Assembly (NCBI RefSeq): GCF_000218685.1 | Contig: NW_006763310.1 | Coordinates: 1 to 64,000, forward strand | Reading direction: 5' to 3' | Length of the DNA: 64,000 nucleotides | From: Serpula lacrymans var. lacrymans S7.9 | Taxonomy: Eukaryota; Basidiomycota; Agaricomycetes; Boletales; Serpulaceae | Shown here: piece after piece, positions 49,951 to 61,490 of the stretch | Layout of the letters: each line of letters starts with the position of its first letter | Position numbering within the stretch: the stretch's first letter is position 1 | Notes under the pieces: generated by a model | Told to the model about the DNA's origin: nothing | The model's database searches: none | Seen by the model: only the letters and a program-made list of their open reading frames with translations | Translations under genes and position numbers: made by a program

Positions 49951-52418
49951 TGTCATGCACCAAAGTTGATTGGTAGCATGGACAGGTGTCAATAACGAAG
50001 TGAATATTCAAAAAGACTTGCCTTTGCGCCACACAGGCACAGTGCCACATGGAATAGTAATTAATATTGCCTTTTTCAATCTTGTGGCTGATCAGCACCA
50101 CCTCTATTAGGCAATCCAGTCACGCTCACCTTTGCTTTCTATCCGGTACTTTCCGCATTTCGGCATTTCGGTAAATTTTTGCGTTGCCACTGGCTACACA
50201 TTACATTGTGCCCTCACTTTTGTTGTTTCCTTCACTTCCCTTCCTTTGCCTAGCCACACCCGACGGTCATTTCTGGATCCCCATTTTAGTTCACCTACTC
50301 GTCACCTCCACCCTCCTCCTCCTCATCTTCTTTGCTCCCCCACCTTTTCTGATGTCACCACTTCCTATGCGCTTCCGTTGCCAATCCGTTGACTATCACG
50401 TGCCACTGCTGATATCAGCAAAGCCCCAACGGCTGGTCCAAATAGGGCAACAGGTCCATCTTCATGACGTCGATCTGCCATCATATACTATCAAAAAATT
50501 GGTCGCTCGTCTTGCCTGGTTGGAGCTGTAAGGACCGTTTTATTATTTCCTTATCTTCGCTATGTCTTGGTTCTCGAACGCTTTTCCCATTACGCCTCTG
50601 GCTCTAGGGCTAGAGGTATCGTTTGCCGTTCTACTTCTCATAGCCCTCACAGGCTTTCTTAACCATCGTTACCATTTTATATCACAGATCAGAGACTGGG
50701 TATTGCTCCCAGCCAGCCAGCACACTGGGTAGGGACTGGTAGTAGGCATCTCGCCAACCAGCTCCAAGCCCCAGTAAAGCCTGGTAATACTAATAACGCC
50801 TTATCTAGGATCGTACCTCATCATGAGGATACGGTTCCTGACCACGCGTGACAACCTTCTATTATTAGTACAAGTCTCTCACCTGCTGATTAATCAAGTC
50901 AGAAGTCGTACGATAGTTACTCTCCCTTTTTCTTATTGGTTGATTAATTCCTCAGACCACTTTTCGTATATTCTCCTTTCGGTCTGAGGAACGGACAATT
51001 CCCTATATAAAGCCGTACCTATTCATGTATGGCTCCTTAGTTTTCTATTACTGAATTTACCCGCTTTACTCCTCAACAAGAACCTTTGAAGCTTACCTCT
51101 TAAAGTCCTCTACTCGCTATATTCACTAGCGTCTGTCGACCTCAAGCTCATTGAACCCCTTACTCCCTGCAAGTGCAGAAGGAGACAGGTTTCGTTTTTG
51201 TTATAGTTTATCGTTGCCTCACAGGAGTGTGGGTGGGTAGTTTTTGAGCTGGAGAAGGTTCATCCCCTTGTGTCACCCATGTTCATCGCTGTCCCATTCA
51301 CTTGGGTACACTTATCTTTTGTCCATCGTCTTCGCTACAGCTACACCTACCACACGCTGCCTGGGACTCACTTGTTCCAAATTGGAACTACTCCTCTCCC
51401 TCCCTTGTTTGATCAGGTGGTCCAACACAACCAGTCTATTGGTAAGGCCATGGAACTGTTGGATTTGGACTAGGTGGTGGACCAGTGGCTCCAGTTTCTT
51501 TTTTTCAGCAGAACATTCATTTACAGTGCAATTATTTTTGATTTTTGAATAATTTTTATGGACACATATTTTTTTAGAATGCCTGACTGACAATAAAGGA
51601 ACTGTGTTGATACTGATAATATTTTGCCTTGCCCTTTTTTTACTGCATCTTCCCATGACATCATGATTTTCCTGCTCTCTTTTTGCTATTGGACTTTACT
51701 TTATGGCTGTACAAACCTGTGACATTACTCACAGCATTCATTGTTCTATCCCTTTCTTTTCCTTTTTTTGACAATCTTATCCTGTACTACCTATGCAGGA
51801 TCCATCAGCATACATTCTTTCCTTCATGTTCTTTCTCATTTTTTTTGCACAGCTATACTGTGCATAGCCTACTTTTTTTTCACTATATAAACCCCTGTAT
51901 TTTACCTTGTAAAAAAAATAACAAGAACTTGATTCCAGACTTCTTCTCTAATTTCAAGTTCACTACTCTGCTACTTGTGATCCAGTGTGGTCACAACACT
52001 TCCCACTGTTACCACTGTTAACTGCTGTCATCGTCACTTCCCACTTTTGAAGTCATTGTTATCCCTTTCAATTAGAGTCCTTCTGAGCACTACAGTTTGT
52101 GCGTCAGGAGCCTGCTATCACTGGGAACCTCGTCACCTCGTCATCCTCATCGTTCTCAAACCTACCTTGTGCTACAATCAGCAAGGTAGTGCTCATCTAT
52201 ACTCGACATTAAGCCCCTATCTCCTATAAATTCAACTATCCCTCCTCCTTAAAACCCACACTCATACATCTCTGGGTTTTACTTTGAAGGATCTTCATAC
52301 ATACCACCCCACGAACAACCAGAGCACCCACTGTTCTAGGAGGCAAAGCCCATAAACAAGTTCCGTGGAATCTGGGAGGATTGTTTGTTAGTTTGTTTTT
52401 GTGTGTGGTTTTCTAACA
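49951..52418 (+). repeat. LTR-3 second copy, interrupted by solo LTR-4
   Basis: TGTCATGCACCAAAG at 49951 to TTTTCTAACA at 52418, the inverted counterpart of 28544-30332. Without the 702-bp LTR-4 insertion and its TSD it is about 1.77 kb. It is followed by ACAGTTCTCATCATCGAC and then unrelated TET/JBP-like coding sequence. Confidence 0.72.
50527..51223 (+). repeat. Solo LTR-4 (697 bp) with verified empty site
   Basis: TGTAAGGACCGTTTTATT...GTTGCCTCACA, flanked by GGAGC (50522-50526) and GGAGT (51224-51228). The paralogous LTR-3 at 29724-29728 carries the uninterrupted site once (GGAGC on the minus strand), confirming both boundaries. A CTATATAAAGCC promoter box lies at about 51002. A fragment of the same LTR is at 26350-26552. 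Confidence 0.92.
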
Positions 52419-52444
52419 ACAGTTCTCATCATCGACACCGGGCA

Positions 52445-52612
52445 CCGGTGAACTGTGGTTGCAATCCTTTGTGGAGACCGGGGCCCTCATGAGTGCAATC
52501 TTGCATGTAGCTCACCCTGCACTTTATGAGTGGGCGTGGGAGGTGCTGGTACAAGTTGAGGACCATATGGATGATGTGACGGTACTAAAGGCATGGAGCT
52601 TGGTCTTTAATG
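52445..52612 (+). pseudogene. TET/JBP-like 2OG-Fe(II) dioxygenase, upstream piece
   Basis: Reads 'LWLQSFVETGALMSAILHVA', 'HPALYEWAWEVLVQVEDH' and 'VLKAWSLVFN', the conserved helical segment that precedes the catalytic core in fungal TET/JBP proteins ('ALMSAILRxxHPxLY...W.SVFN'). The frame runs straight into the TSD of copia-2 and continues at 57697. In animals TET enzymes oxidise 5-methylcytosine; fungal TET/JBP proteins are known to be carried by KDZ transposons. The N-terminus is missing, cut at or near the LTR-3 junction. Confidence 0.72.
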
Positions 52613-52946
52613 TGTTAATTTTGGTGATTCTGCACCTAGTTGTGCTATCTATTTTCCCTTCGTTCTAAATCCTTTTCCTCTTTATTCTTTTTGCTGTATT
52701 GTTCAGTATTCACTGAGCATTCTATAATTTCGCCTTTGTGGCTGATTTGTTTACCTTTGTTTACAAAACTTCGGACTAGTATTGCAGAGTCCAGTATTCC
52801 TATTCTTTAGTTACTCATACTGGACTCTAGGTACTGTACACATTCTGTACTCTCTGATAATATAGTTACTCATACTGGACTCTAATTCTGTCCCTGTTAG
52901 CTCTCAGCAAGTGGCTAGACACTTCCCAGAAGTTCTCAATTGAACA
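52613..52946 (+). repeat. copia-2 5' LTR (334 bp)
   Basis: TGTTAATTTTGGTGATTC...CTCAATTGAACA, followed directly by the primer-binding site GGTTATGAGCCC. It contains the paired 'AGTTACTCATACTGGACTCT' repeats. Confidence 0.94.
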
Positions 52947-52958
52947 GGTTATGAGCCC
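52947..52958 (+). promoter_or_regulatory. copia-2 primer-binding site
   Basis: GGTTATGAGCCC, the same 12 bases as in copia-1, complementary to the anticodon arm of initiator tRNA-Met. The following 52959-53870 is the non-coding leader. Confidence 0.8.
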
Positions 52959-53870
52959 TGTTCTCTAGCCATCTTCCTGACTTCATACCTCATCATCCAA
53001 GCACCCTACTGCTTATCCCTTATGCAAATTGTCTCCTGGGTCTCTGATAACCCTCCCTATCATCTCTGTTCGCTTTGATTCCATCTGGATCACTCCCTAT
53101 AAGCCTTTGTTGCTTGGAACCTCATTTTGGACGCTTTTTTGGCCTTATCAGTGCCATATCTCACCCAATCCTTATCTGATTGTCCCCAAACTCCTACCAT
53201 TGTCTTCTACGACCTTGAAAACCCTATGAGACTCCTCAGAGTGGTGGATTTTGAGTTTGATCTCCCTGTGAGCCCCTATCATTTTCTGATCACCACTTCC
53301 ACCCCTATTATACTCCTCCACTCCCTGTGCTTCGTTTCTGGCCATACTTGGCCTATCTATTGCGCCATATAATCTCTCTCCACACCTATATTTTGGGGGC
53401 AATCCATCCACTCCATCTGTCCCTGTGACAATTTCATTTTGTTTGGCCTATATTTTCGCTTTTTGGCATATCTGGTGCTTGCATAAAGCTCCAATCTTCT
53501 CTGCTCTGTCCATTATCAGATAGAACAAGTCTATAGACTGTGAAGCTTGCCTGCATTGCCTCAGTTTGCTGTTGCCCAGAGCCTCTCTCAGTCTGCGGTG
53601 TTTGGGGAGCTTAAGTCACTTTGTTGACTCATATACAAGCCCTTTTAACCAACACTGTCTCGAGGCAATTTCTCTGTTAATATCAGTGTAGTATTGAAAG
53701 GGGAACACAGGCGTAACCCTGTAGCATCACTAGGAAGCCTTAGCACCCTCCTGGACCGCTTATGGACCACTTTTTTGGACTCTTTTGGACCCTTTGGACC
53801 TTTCTGTGCACTTTTTGGACCCTCTCCATTATCCACCTCCACTGCTTCACTAGCTCATTTCCACACCATG

Positions 53871-55325
53871 GATAAAACTAAATGTACTCCTCATTCATAT
53901 TCTGCTCCTACTCATTGTCCTTGCTCATCTCCCAACTGCCATCATTGTAATCAATCTGCCATACCTGGTGCAAAATACTGTTTTTCTACTGTGGTTGCAG
54001 AGTCGGCTAGAAATGCAAGCCTCCACTCTATTCATCCCTCTGACTTACACTGCCCTCTCCAGCTTGATGCCAACATTGATTGGAATGCAGACACAGGTGT
54101 CACTTCTCATATGACACCTCATCGTCACTGGATTCGCAATTATGCACCATATCGTGTTCCCATAAAGCTAGCAGATCATACTATTGTTTATTCAGCTGGT
54201 ATTGGTACTGTGGTGTTTAACCCTATCATCAATGGCAAGGAATCAAGGGCTGTAGAATTCTCCAGAGTGCTGCATGTACCAGATCTTCAAAATAATCTTC
54301 TCTCAGTCTTGTATTTAACTCGTCAAAGTGGTTTCAATGTCACTATTTCGTCTCATTCCATGTCCTTTATGCGTGACAACACTCTCTTGTTCACTGCAAC
54401 TATCAATGACAACAATGCAGCATTCCTTGATGGATCTACTGCTGCTTGTGTTGAATTGGGACATTTTACTGCGACTATACCACTTGATTTGATGCTCTGG
54501 CATCGCAGATTGGCTCACCACCATCATGCTGATGTCAAGAGACTGATACAGAGAGATCTGGTCACTGGGCTTACACTGGAATCCAAGGCTGCTCCTGACC
54601 CTGTCTGTGAACCGTGCTTGTCTGGCAAGATGCATGCCAACCCATTCCCTTCATCTTCTCATCGCTCTGCTCACCCTCTAGACCTCATCCACTCTGATGT
54701 ACACCAAGTCTCCTCCCCTTCATTCTCTGGGTATCAATATTGGGTCACCTTCATCGATGATTATACTCGATTTTGTGTTGTTGTCCCTTTGAAGGCCAAG
54801 TCAGATGTCTTTAATGCTTTCAAGAGTTTCAAGGCTTATGCTGAGACTCAATTAGAGCGAAAAATCAAGGCTCTGCGCAATGACAAAGGGGGAGAGTACA
54901 TCTCCAAGGAGTTTGAGCAATTCACAGATGATCATGGCATTATCAGACAGCATACCACCCGGAATAGGCCTCAGCAGAATGGAGCTGCAGAAAGGGCAAA
55001 CAGGCTTCTCTCTGAAAGAATCACTACCATGCTTTCAGAGTCTGGATTGCCTAATATCTTCTGGGGTGAATGCCTAGGTGCCTTGGTGCATGTCTGGAAT
55101 AGGTGTCCCACTGATGCAGTGGTCAATGCTACTCCTTATCAATTGTGGCATGGACATAAACCAGACATGTCACACCTTCATGTTTGGGGGTGCACTGCTT
55201 ATGTGCATGTGCAAAAGGATAAGATTTGGCTCTCACATGGAGAAATGTGTGTTCATTGGTTACCCTGCTGGGTACAAGGGTTGGAAATTCTACAATCCTA
55301 CCACCAAACGCACCATTATCTCTGA
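53871..55325 (+). pseudogene. copia-2 residual Gag, protease and integrase
   Basis: The frame has 'MDKTKCTPHSYSAPTH' and 'SPNCHHCNQS', then jumps straight to 'VVAESARNASLHSIHPSD': the helical Gag domain and CCHC knuckle present in copia-1 are deleted. The protease motif 'WNADTGVTSHM' and the integrase with 'HSDVHQ', 'RNDKGGEY' and 'GAAERANR' are retained. The frame breaks near 55220 where copia-1 reads 'KDKRGVFGCHMEKC', a small deletion. Confidence 0.9.
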
Positions 55326-57339
55326 GAGAGCTGATTTTGATGAGCGCTACTTCCCTGGCTTGAAAAAGACTTCTACCACTACCATTCCTACTCCACCTTT
55401 GCCACCTTCACTTCCTATGCCTTTGGGCCTGGATGAGGATGTCCCTGCACCAGGTCCAGGGGGAGATATTGACCCACCAGCTGTACTTCAGCAACCTCAG
55501 CAACCTCAGCACTTGCCTGATGATGGGCCTGATTTGGACCTTGATGCAAAACCACCTGTGAATCAACCTCTTGAGCTTCCAGATCACCCTCCTCATCGCT
55601 CACCTTCTCCTGACTTGCCTATTGCACTGAGACGCCCTGCAAGGGCTAGGAGACCACCCAGACCATGGTGGCTTCAACACAGACAACCTACTCCTGCCAT
55701 TGAGAGTGATGACAGTGATTCTGAGGCAGTTGATGATGAAGTGGCACACTTTGGAGACTCTGCTGAGCCTAGGTCATTTGCAGATGCAATGAAGTGTCCT
55801 GATACAGATAAATGGAGAGAAGCAGCCATGGAAGAGCTCCAAGCTCATGAGCACAATGGAACTTGGTCACTTGTGGAACTACCTCCTGGAGAAAAGGCAA
55901 TTGGTGGCAAGTGGGTCTTCAAGATCAAGCGCAACTCTGATGGCTCCATTGAGCGCTACAAGGTCAGATATGTGGCTAAAGGTTATAACCAGCGCCCTGG
56001 CTTTGACTTCCTTGAAATATTTGCACCCACTGTTGGCATCTCATCTATCAGAGTTGTCCTTGCAATTGCTGCCATCCACAACCTCCATTTGCGCTCCATT
56101 GACATCTCTCATGCATTTCTCAATGGTGTCATGGATGTAAAGGTCTACATGCAGCAACCAGAGGGATTCCATCAACGTGGTTGTAATCTGGTCTGCCAAC
56201 TCAACAAGGCCATTTATGGGACCAAGCAAGGAGGCAGGATGCGGAACCAGAAGATGCACATTGTGCTTGAAAAACTCGGATTTAATTGCACTTACTCTGA
56301 CTCTGCCATCTATGTGTTTAATAGAGGTGAAGTGCGCATTATTCTACCTGTCTTTGTTGATGACATGACACTGGCATCCACATCCAATTCTGCACTTGAC
56401 CAAGCTGTCAAGGACCTCTTTCAGCACTTCAAACTTCGTGATCTTGGCCCTACTTCCTACCTACTTGGCATTTCCATCACCAGAGACCTCAGCAATCACA
56501 CCATCTCCCTCTCCCAACATCAGTACACTCTGGACATTCTGGAGCACTTTGGCATGAAGGACTGCAAGCCTGTGTCCACTCCAATGGACCCTGGTTCACG
56601 CCTCACCAAGGATATGTCTTCCAAGACACCAGAAGAAGTGCAACTGATGAAGGACATTCCCTATCTTGCTGCTGTTGGTGCTCTGATGTATTTGGCCACC
56701 ACCACTCGTCCTGACATTACCTATACTGTTGGAGTTCTTGCCAGATTCAATTCCAATCCTGGGCACACTCACTGGGGTGCTGTCAAGCACTTATTCCACT
56801 ACTTGCAAGGCACCCTCAATCACTCACTTGTCCTTGGCCCTGATCCTAATTCCACTGAACTCTTCACCACTTTCTCTGAAGCTGATCATGGTGGTGACAA
56901 GGACTCTGGACGTTCTACTGGTGCTTACCTTGTCAAGATTGGATCTGGTGCTGTCTCTTGGAGTTCCAAACTTCAAAGCATTGTTGCTCTTTCCACCACT
57001 GAGGTAGAATATATTGCTGCTGTTGAAGCTGGCAAGGAGATCTGCTGGATGCGAAATCTGCTGAAGGAAATGGGCTATCCTATCACCTCTCCTTCCACAT
57101 TTCACATTGACAACCAATCTGCCATCTCTGTGTCCAAGAATCCTGAACACCATGGTCAAATGAAGCACCTTGATTTACGCTGGCATTGGTTGAAAGATAT
57201 TGTTGGCTCTGGCCAAATTGCTCCCACCTTTGTGCCCACTGCTGAAATGCCTGCTGATTTGTTGACCAAGGCTCTGGCTAAGCCTAAAGTTGACATGTTC
57301 AGACAGATGATGGGACTTGTTAGATCAGGGGGGAGCTAA
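55220..57339 (+). pseudogene. copia-2 RT and RNase H
   Basis: Open from the frameshift to the stop at 57339: 'KCVFIGYPAGYKGWKFYNP', a proline-rich linker, 'KWVFKIKRNSDGSIERYKV' and 'VFVDDMTLA' (V-D-D box intact), 'LSTTEVEYIAAVEAG' and 'HIDNQSAISV'. RNase H E-A-E has become E-V-E but keeps the acidic residues. It is followed by two polypurine tracts and the 3' LTR. Confidence 0.92.
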
Positions 57340-57368
57340 TGCTTGGGAGGTGCAGCATCAGGGGGGAG

Positions 57369-57696
57369 TGTTAATTTTGGTGATTCTACACCTAGTTGTG
57401 CTATCTATTTTCCCTTCTTTCTAAATCACTTTCCTCTTTATTCTTTTTGCTGTATTGTTCAGTATTCACTGAGCATTCTATAATTTTGCCTTTGATTTGT
57501 TTACCTTTGTTTACAAAACTTCGGACTAGTATTGCAGAGTCCAGTATTCCTATTCTTTAGTTATTCATACTGGACTCTAGGTACTGTACACATTCTGTAC
57601 TCTCTGATAATATAGTTACTCATACTGGACTCTAATTCTGTCCCTGTTAGCTCTCAGCAAGTGGCTAGACACTTCCCAGAAGTTCTCAATTGAACA
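57369..57696 (+). repeat. copia-2 3' LTR (328 bp)
   Basis: Same as the 5' LTR except for loss of GTGGCT-like sequence near 57494 and scattered changes, e.g. TTCTTTCTAAATCACTTTCC. Confidence 0.94.
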
Positions 57697-58017
57697 CAAT
57701 GCACTTTCTATCATCAGCAACCGGGAGACTCCAATACACCAGGATTGTCTCTCCAAGCAGAGTGGTATAACACGTTGGCAAGCATAAGAGACTACGATAA
57801 GGCCATTCTGGAGCTCACCGGGGCAGGTTTTTGCTTCAAGTTTGATAGTGGGACTATTGCTGCATTTAGTGGGAAGTTGCTGAATCGTGGGGTTTTGTCC
57901 TGCAGTGGTGAGAGAATATGTTTTGCATATTACATGAGGGAGTATATACATACAATGTGCAGGGTGGAGGCCCCAGGATGGTCAGTACCTTTACATGATC
58001 ATGTTATGCAGTTATAG
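57697..58017 (+). pseudogene. TET/JBP-like 2OG-Fe(II) dioxygenase, catalytic piece
   Basis: Continues the frame of 52445-52612: 'ALSIISNRETPIHQDCLSKQ', with the H-x-D iron-binding motif (H-Q-D). A one-base shift follows, then 'AEWYNTLASIRDYDKAILEL', 'FDSGTIAAFSGKLLNRGVL' and 'SGERICFAYYMREYIH'. The last block carries the Arg that binds 2-oxoglutarate in this family. The distal iron-binding His expected in the 'K-x-L-x-H-G-V' position reads Arg (N-R-G-V), inferred from motif spacing. The frame ends at 58017, about 290 bp from the end of the convergent KDZ-2 gene. Confidence 0.75.
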
Positions 58018-58306
58018 ATGTGGAATAGCAGCTGAACTGTCTTAATCTGGGTACATCACTGCTGCAAGTCTGTAGCTATTTGTAGTAGCTTGCTCAATAA
58101 AAAGGGTGAAACCCAGGGACCCTGCAGTTGGATACCAGGAGTGAGTAGAAGCCCAGTAATCTTTTATTACTACAAAGCCCGGGGAGTAATGGATTGCTAG
58201 TCCAGGAACATTGGATTACTAAAAAGCCCAGGAATACTAGACTACCATTACATAGTATAATGGACCCCGGGTCTCTATTAAATTGCGATCCACTATTCTA
58301 GTTTCC
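58018..58306. other. Spacer between convergent TET/JBP-like and KDZ-2 genes
   Basis: Contains short degenerate repeats such as 'AAAGCCCGGGGAGTAATGGATT' / 'AAAAGCCCAGGAATACTAG' (58175-58240). No coding signal. Confidence 0.5.
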
Positions 58307-58755
58307 TCAAACCACTATGCCTAGCCTCTGGAATAACTCCTTTGCCTGTTCTGAGAACTGGTTCCATATCCTGATTTGCCTCTCTGCATATGCTACATGA
58401 CCGGGTGAGCCTCCATTTCATTGGCATCTCAAAAACCCTTCCAACGCTTAGCTTGATGTTGAAAATACTGAACTGTCCACTTCATTTTGAGGCACACCAG
58501 AATATCTTCTTCTATCCACCTATTGTACATGGCTTTTGCTCTTAGCCAATGAACCTAGTAAACTCTATTTTATTACTAAATGTTAGCTGTGTGGTACCAT
58601 GAAACCGTGACCGGGCTGGGGCACATACATTCAGACATCCAGATCTGTTGGGAGGTATCACCTTTCAGATCCATGCTCCAAAACCATGGCAATGCAGTGT
58701 TGTGGAGTCTGGTTGCATTAGGATTCATGAGCTGGGTACTTGTCTTGAGGTGGTC

Positions 58756-59160
58756 TGTTACAATTGACGTACCAGTACCTACTTACACTTCACTTTTCGT
58801 ACTTTTACTTTTACTTTTTCCAAGTCACATGACCAGTCATGTGACCATTTACTTTACTTCACATTTTCGACTTTTCATAGTCATATGACCAGTCATGTGA
58901 CACATCACCTGACCAGTGTTTAGGCTCACCATGTGACAGGTTACATGCTAGACATTGGACTTTAAACTTTATTTACAACTGTACAGTACCTCATGTATTT
59001 TAGTATATATACAGGAGCAATACATGGGGAAGGACTCAGCAAGTCCTCCTGTTGTCTAGCACAACAAACTCACTGCAGCCTAAGGGGTAACCACTCCCCC
59101 ATCATTTCTTTTATAGTGTGTTCCTGTGTGCGCCAGGGCAAATAACTCTTGGTTGTTACA
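58756..59160 (+). repeat. Solo LTR-2 (405 bp) inside KDZ-2
   Basis: TGTTACAATTGACGTACC...TTGGTTGTTACA, very close to 33793-34193. GGTCT follows (59161-59165) and GGTC(T) precedes it, consistent with a GGTCT duplication if one of two adjacent T residues was lost at the left junction. Confidence 0.88.
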
Positions 59161-59379
59161 GGTCTGGTTTAAGCTCTTGATATTTTTGTAATATTTTTGC
59201 CCAGCACCCCAGAGATATGATTGCATGCCGGGCTCTCTTATATATGGTGGAGTGGACTTTGATGTTGGCTTCCACATGGGTAACCTCTGTCCAAGCCTTC
59301 AACTTTTTATTTTGAGGGCCCCGGGCCTTTCTCACCTTTGTCCAGAACAGAAAGGACTTTTGACCCAGTAGGATATGTA

Positions 59380-59575
59380 CACTTTAGTCAACCTCTTTCC
59401 ATAGCCTCTTAGGTTGACCAGTTTCTGTTATTTGATGTGCCTAAGAGGCTTTTATCCTGGGATTATCCCATAGGCAGGTAATCCATGCAGGACTCCCTTG
59501 AGCTAATGTTATCCAGGAGCAATTTGAGAACCCTGGGAGTCCCAATTGGTGCCAGGGGTCCTAGCACTAATTAAT
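59380..59575 (+). repeat. Left terminal inverted repeat of the 2.1-kb element
   Basis: Pairs with 61295-61490. Within it 'GCCTCTTAGGTTGACCAG' and 'GTGCCTAAGAGGC' form a smaller subterminal palindrome, a possible transposase-binding site. Confidence 0.85.
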
Positions 59576-59699
59576 TCCAAAAATCCTATACCCTATATCA
59601 ATATAAAGCAGGACTATCCTGGAATAACCCAAAATCAAAGTGTTTCACTTTAAGGTGTGTATTGACTAATCTAATTATGTTATAGAATATCCTGTGGGA

Positions 59700-61200
59700 G
59701 TATCCATGGTACAATAAAGAAATTCTAATGTAGTATAAGTAGTACCCAGCGTAGTCTCATTGGATACTATGTGCAGCTTGCAGGTACTTCTAATGAATAT
59801 CTGGGTATAATAGGGGTATTATGGATAATTGTTAGGATACTAATAGTAAATATAGTAGTCTCATTTGGTGTTCTAGACATTTCAGTGGTAATTCCCAAGG
59901 ACATATAAGTATAAGGAGGATGTTCTAGATGTCTTGGCTAGTTATGGGGACCCCCAAAGAACTTCCATATAAAATAGGAACATTCTACTGGGGCATCTGA
60001 GACAGCCAGTAGGACATAAGTAGTAATGTCATTGGATGTTATGGATACTGTACAAGTACTCCAAAAGATATCCATGTATAATAAAAACATTCTGAATGAC
60101 CATCAGGATACTAACAGTACAAATATTAGCCTCATTCAATATTCTGTGTTGCCCATTGGGATATAATTAGTACCTTCAGTAGTTACATTTGATGCTTTGG
60201 ACATCATGTGGTACTCCCAAAAGATATCCAGGTACAATAAAAACATCTTAAGTGACCATTGGGACACCAACAGTATAAATAACAGTCTTATTAGATGTTT
60301 TGAACAATGTGTGGGTGTCCTCACAGGACATCCAGGGTATAATAAAAACATCCTACTAGATTATCTGTAGTACCCAGTGGGACACAAGTAATACTCAAAG
60401 TAGTCACATTAGATATTCTGACTTTATTTTGTACTCCCAAAGGATATCCAGGTATAGTACAGAATGTTTTGGATGAAAATTGGGACTCCTGCAGTACAAA
60501 TAGTAGTCTTATTGGATATGTTGGACACTTTGTGGGTAATGGTAAAGAATATCCAGATATAACAGAGACATTAGAAATGCCCACAAGGACACCAGTAGTT
60601 TTATTAGATGTTCTATATAATTGTGAGTACTCCTAAAGGGTATCCATGTATAATAAGGAGATCCCAGATGCTCAAATAGGATATAAGTAATACCCACGGT
60701 AGTCTAATTGGATGTTATGGACACTATACAAGTACCCCAAAGGACATCTGGGGTGTATTTGGTGCTCTCAAAGGGTATTTGGGTATAAATAAGAATATTT
60801 TGGAGGACCATTAGGATATCAGCAGTAGTCTCATTGGATCTCTTGGACAATATCTGAGTGCTGTTAAAGGACATCTATGGCAATGTAGGGACATTCTACT
60901 GGAGCACCTGGGATACTTGGTAGAATACAAGATGTACCCAAGGTAGTCACATTGGATGTTGTGGACACCATACAAGTACTCCAAAAGATATCCTACATAA
61001 CTAGTGGGAATACCAGCAGTATATATATTAATCTCATTGAATCTTCTTGATACCACATGGATACAATAAAGATATCCTACTAGACCTTCTGGGATACCCA
61101 GTGGGACTTGAGTAGTACCCAAAAGTAGTCAAAGTAGTCTCATTGGATGCTTTGGACACCACTTGATACTCACAGAGCATATCTATTTAGTAGGAATATT
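59700..61200. repeat. Degenerate tandem array inside the TIR element (~100-115 bp units)
   Basis: Recurrent blocks such as 'AGTAGTCTCATTGGATGTTA', 'CAAGTACTCCAAAAGATATC' and 'CAGGTATAATAAAAACATTC' appear a dozen or more times in the same order (for example 60028, 60170, 60287, 60400, 60700, 60945). The period was estimated by eye. No coding potential. Confidence 0.72.
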
Positions 61201-61294
61201 TTAGATAGTCATTGAAGCAGTACAAATATTAGTTTTGAGTACATCCTAAAATAGTCCTACTTTGTATTAATATAGGATGGTCATTTTTCAGATT

Positions 61295-61490
61295 CTTAAT
61301 TAATACTAGGACCTCTGCCATCAATTGGAACTCCCAGGATTCTTAAATTGTTTCTGGATAACCTTAGCTCAAGGGAGTCCTGTATGGATTACCTGCTTAT
61401 GGGATAATCCCAGGATAAAGGCCTCTTAGGCACATCAAATAACAGAAACTGATCAACCTAAGAGGCCATGGAAAGAGGTTGACTGAAGTG
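61295..61490 (-). repeat. Right terminal inverted repeat of the 2.1-kb element
   Basis: Reverse complement of 59380-59575 with roughly one mismatch per ten bases. Confidence 0.85.

Larger units (their letters stand above)
52613..57696 (+). mobile_element. Ty1/copia element copia-2 (5.1 kb), deleted and frameshifted
   Basis: LTRs at 52613-52946 (334 bp) and 57369-57696 (328 bp) differ by a 6-bp deletion and several substitutions. The TSD is TAATG/CAATG (one mismatch). It is the same family as copia-1 but has lost most of Gag. It splits the TET/JBP-like gene in the same orientation. Confidence 0.93.
59380..61490. mobile_element. 2.1-kb non-coding DNA element with ~200-bp TIRs and 8-bp TSD
   Basis: The termini CACTTTAGTCAACCTCTTTC (59380 on) and, inverted, CACTTCAGTCAACCTCTTTC (61490 back) begin near-matching inverted repeats about 195 bp long. 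The TSD GATATGTA is perfect (59372-59379 and 61491-61498), inside the KDZ-2 coding sequence. An 8-bp TSD and CA- ends fit hAT-like or KDZ-mobilised non-autonomous elements. No ORF is present; the interior is a degenerate tandem array (59700-61200). Confidence 0.88.

Noticed and set aside
51683..52021. 112-codon hydrophobic ORF in LTR-3 (also 28917-29282 on the minus strand)
   Set aside because: It lies in the promoter/transcribed part of a long LTR, and the hydrophobic reading follows from pyrimidine-rich sequence. The two copies differ by frameshifts.
59700..61200. CRISPR-like array because of regular repeats
   Set aside because: The units are degenerate tandem repeats without unique spacers, inside a eukaryotic TIR transposon.
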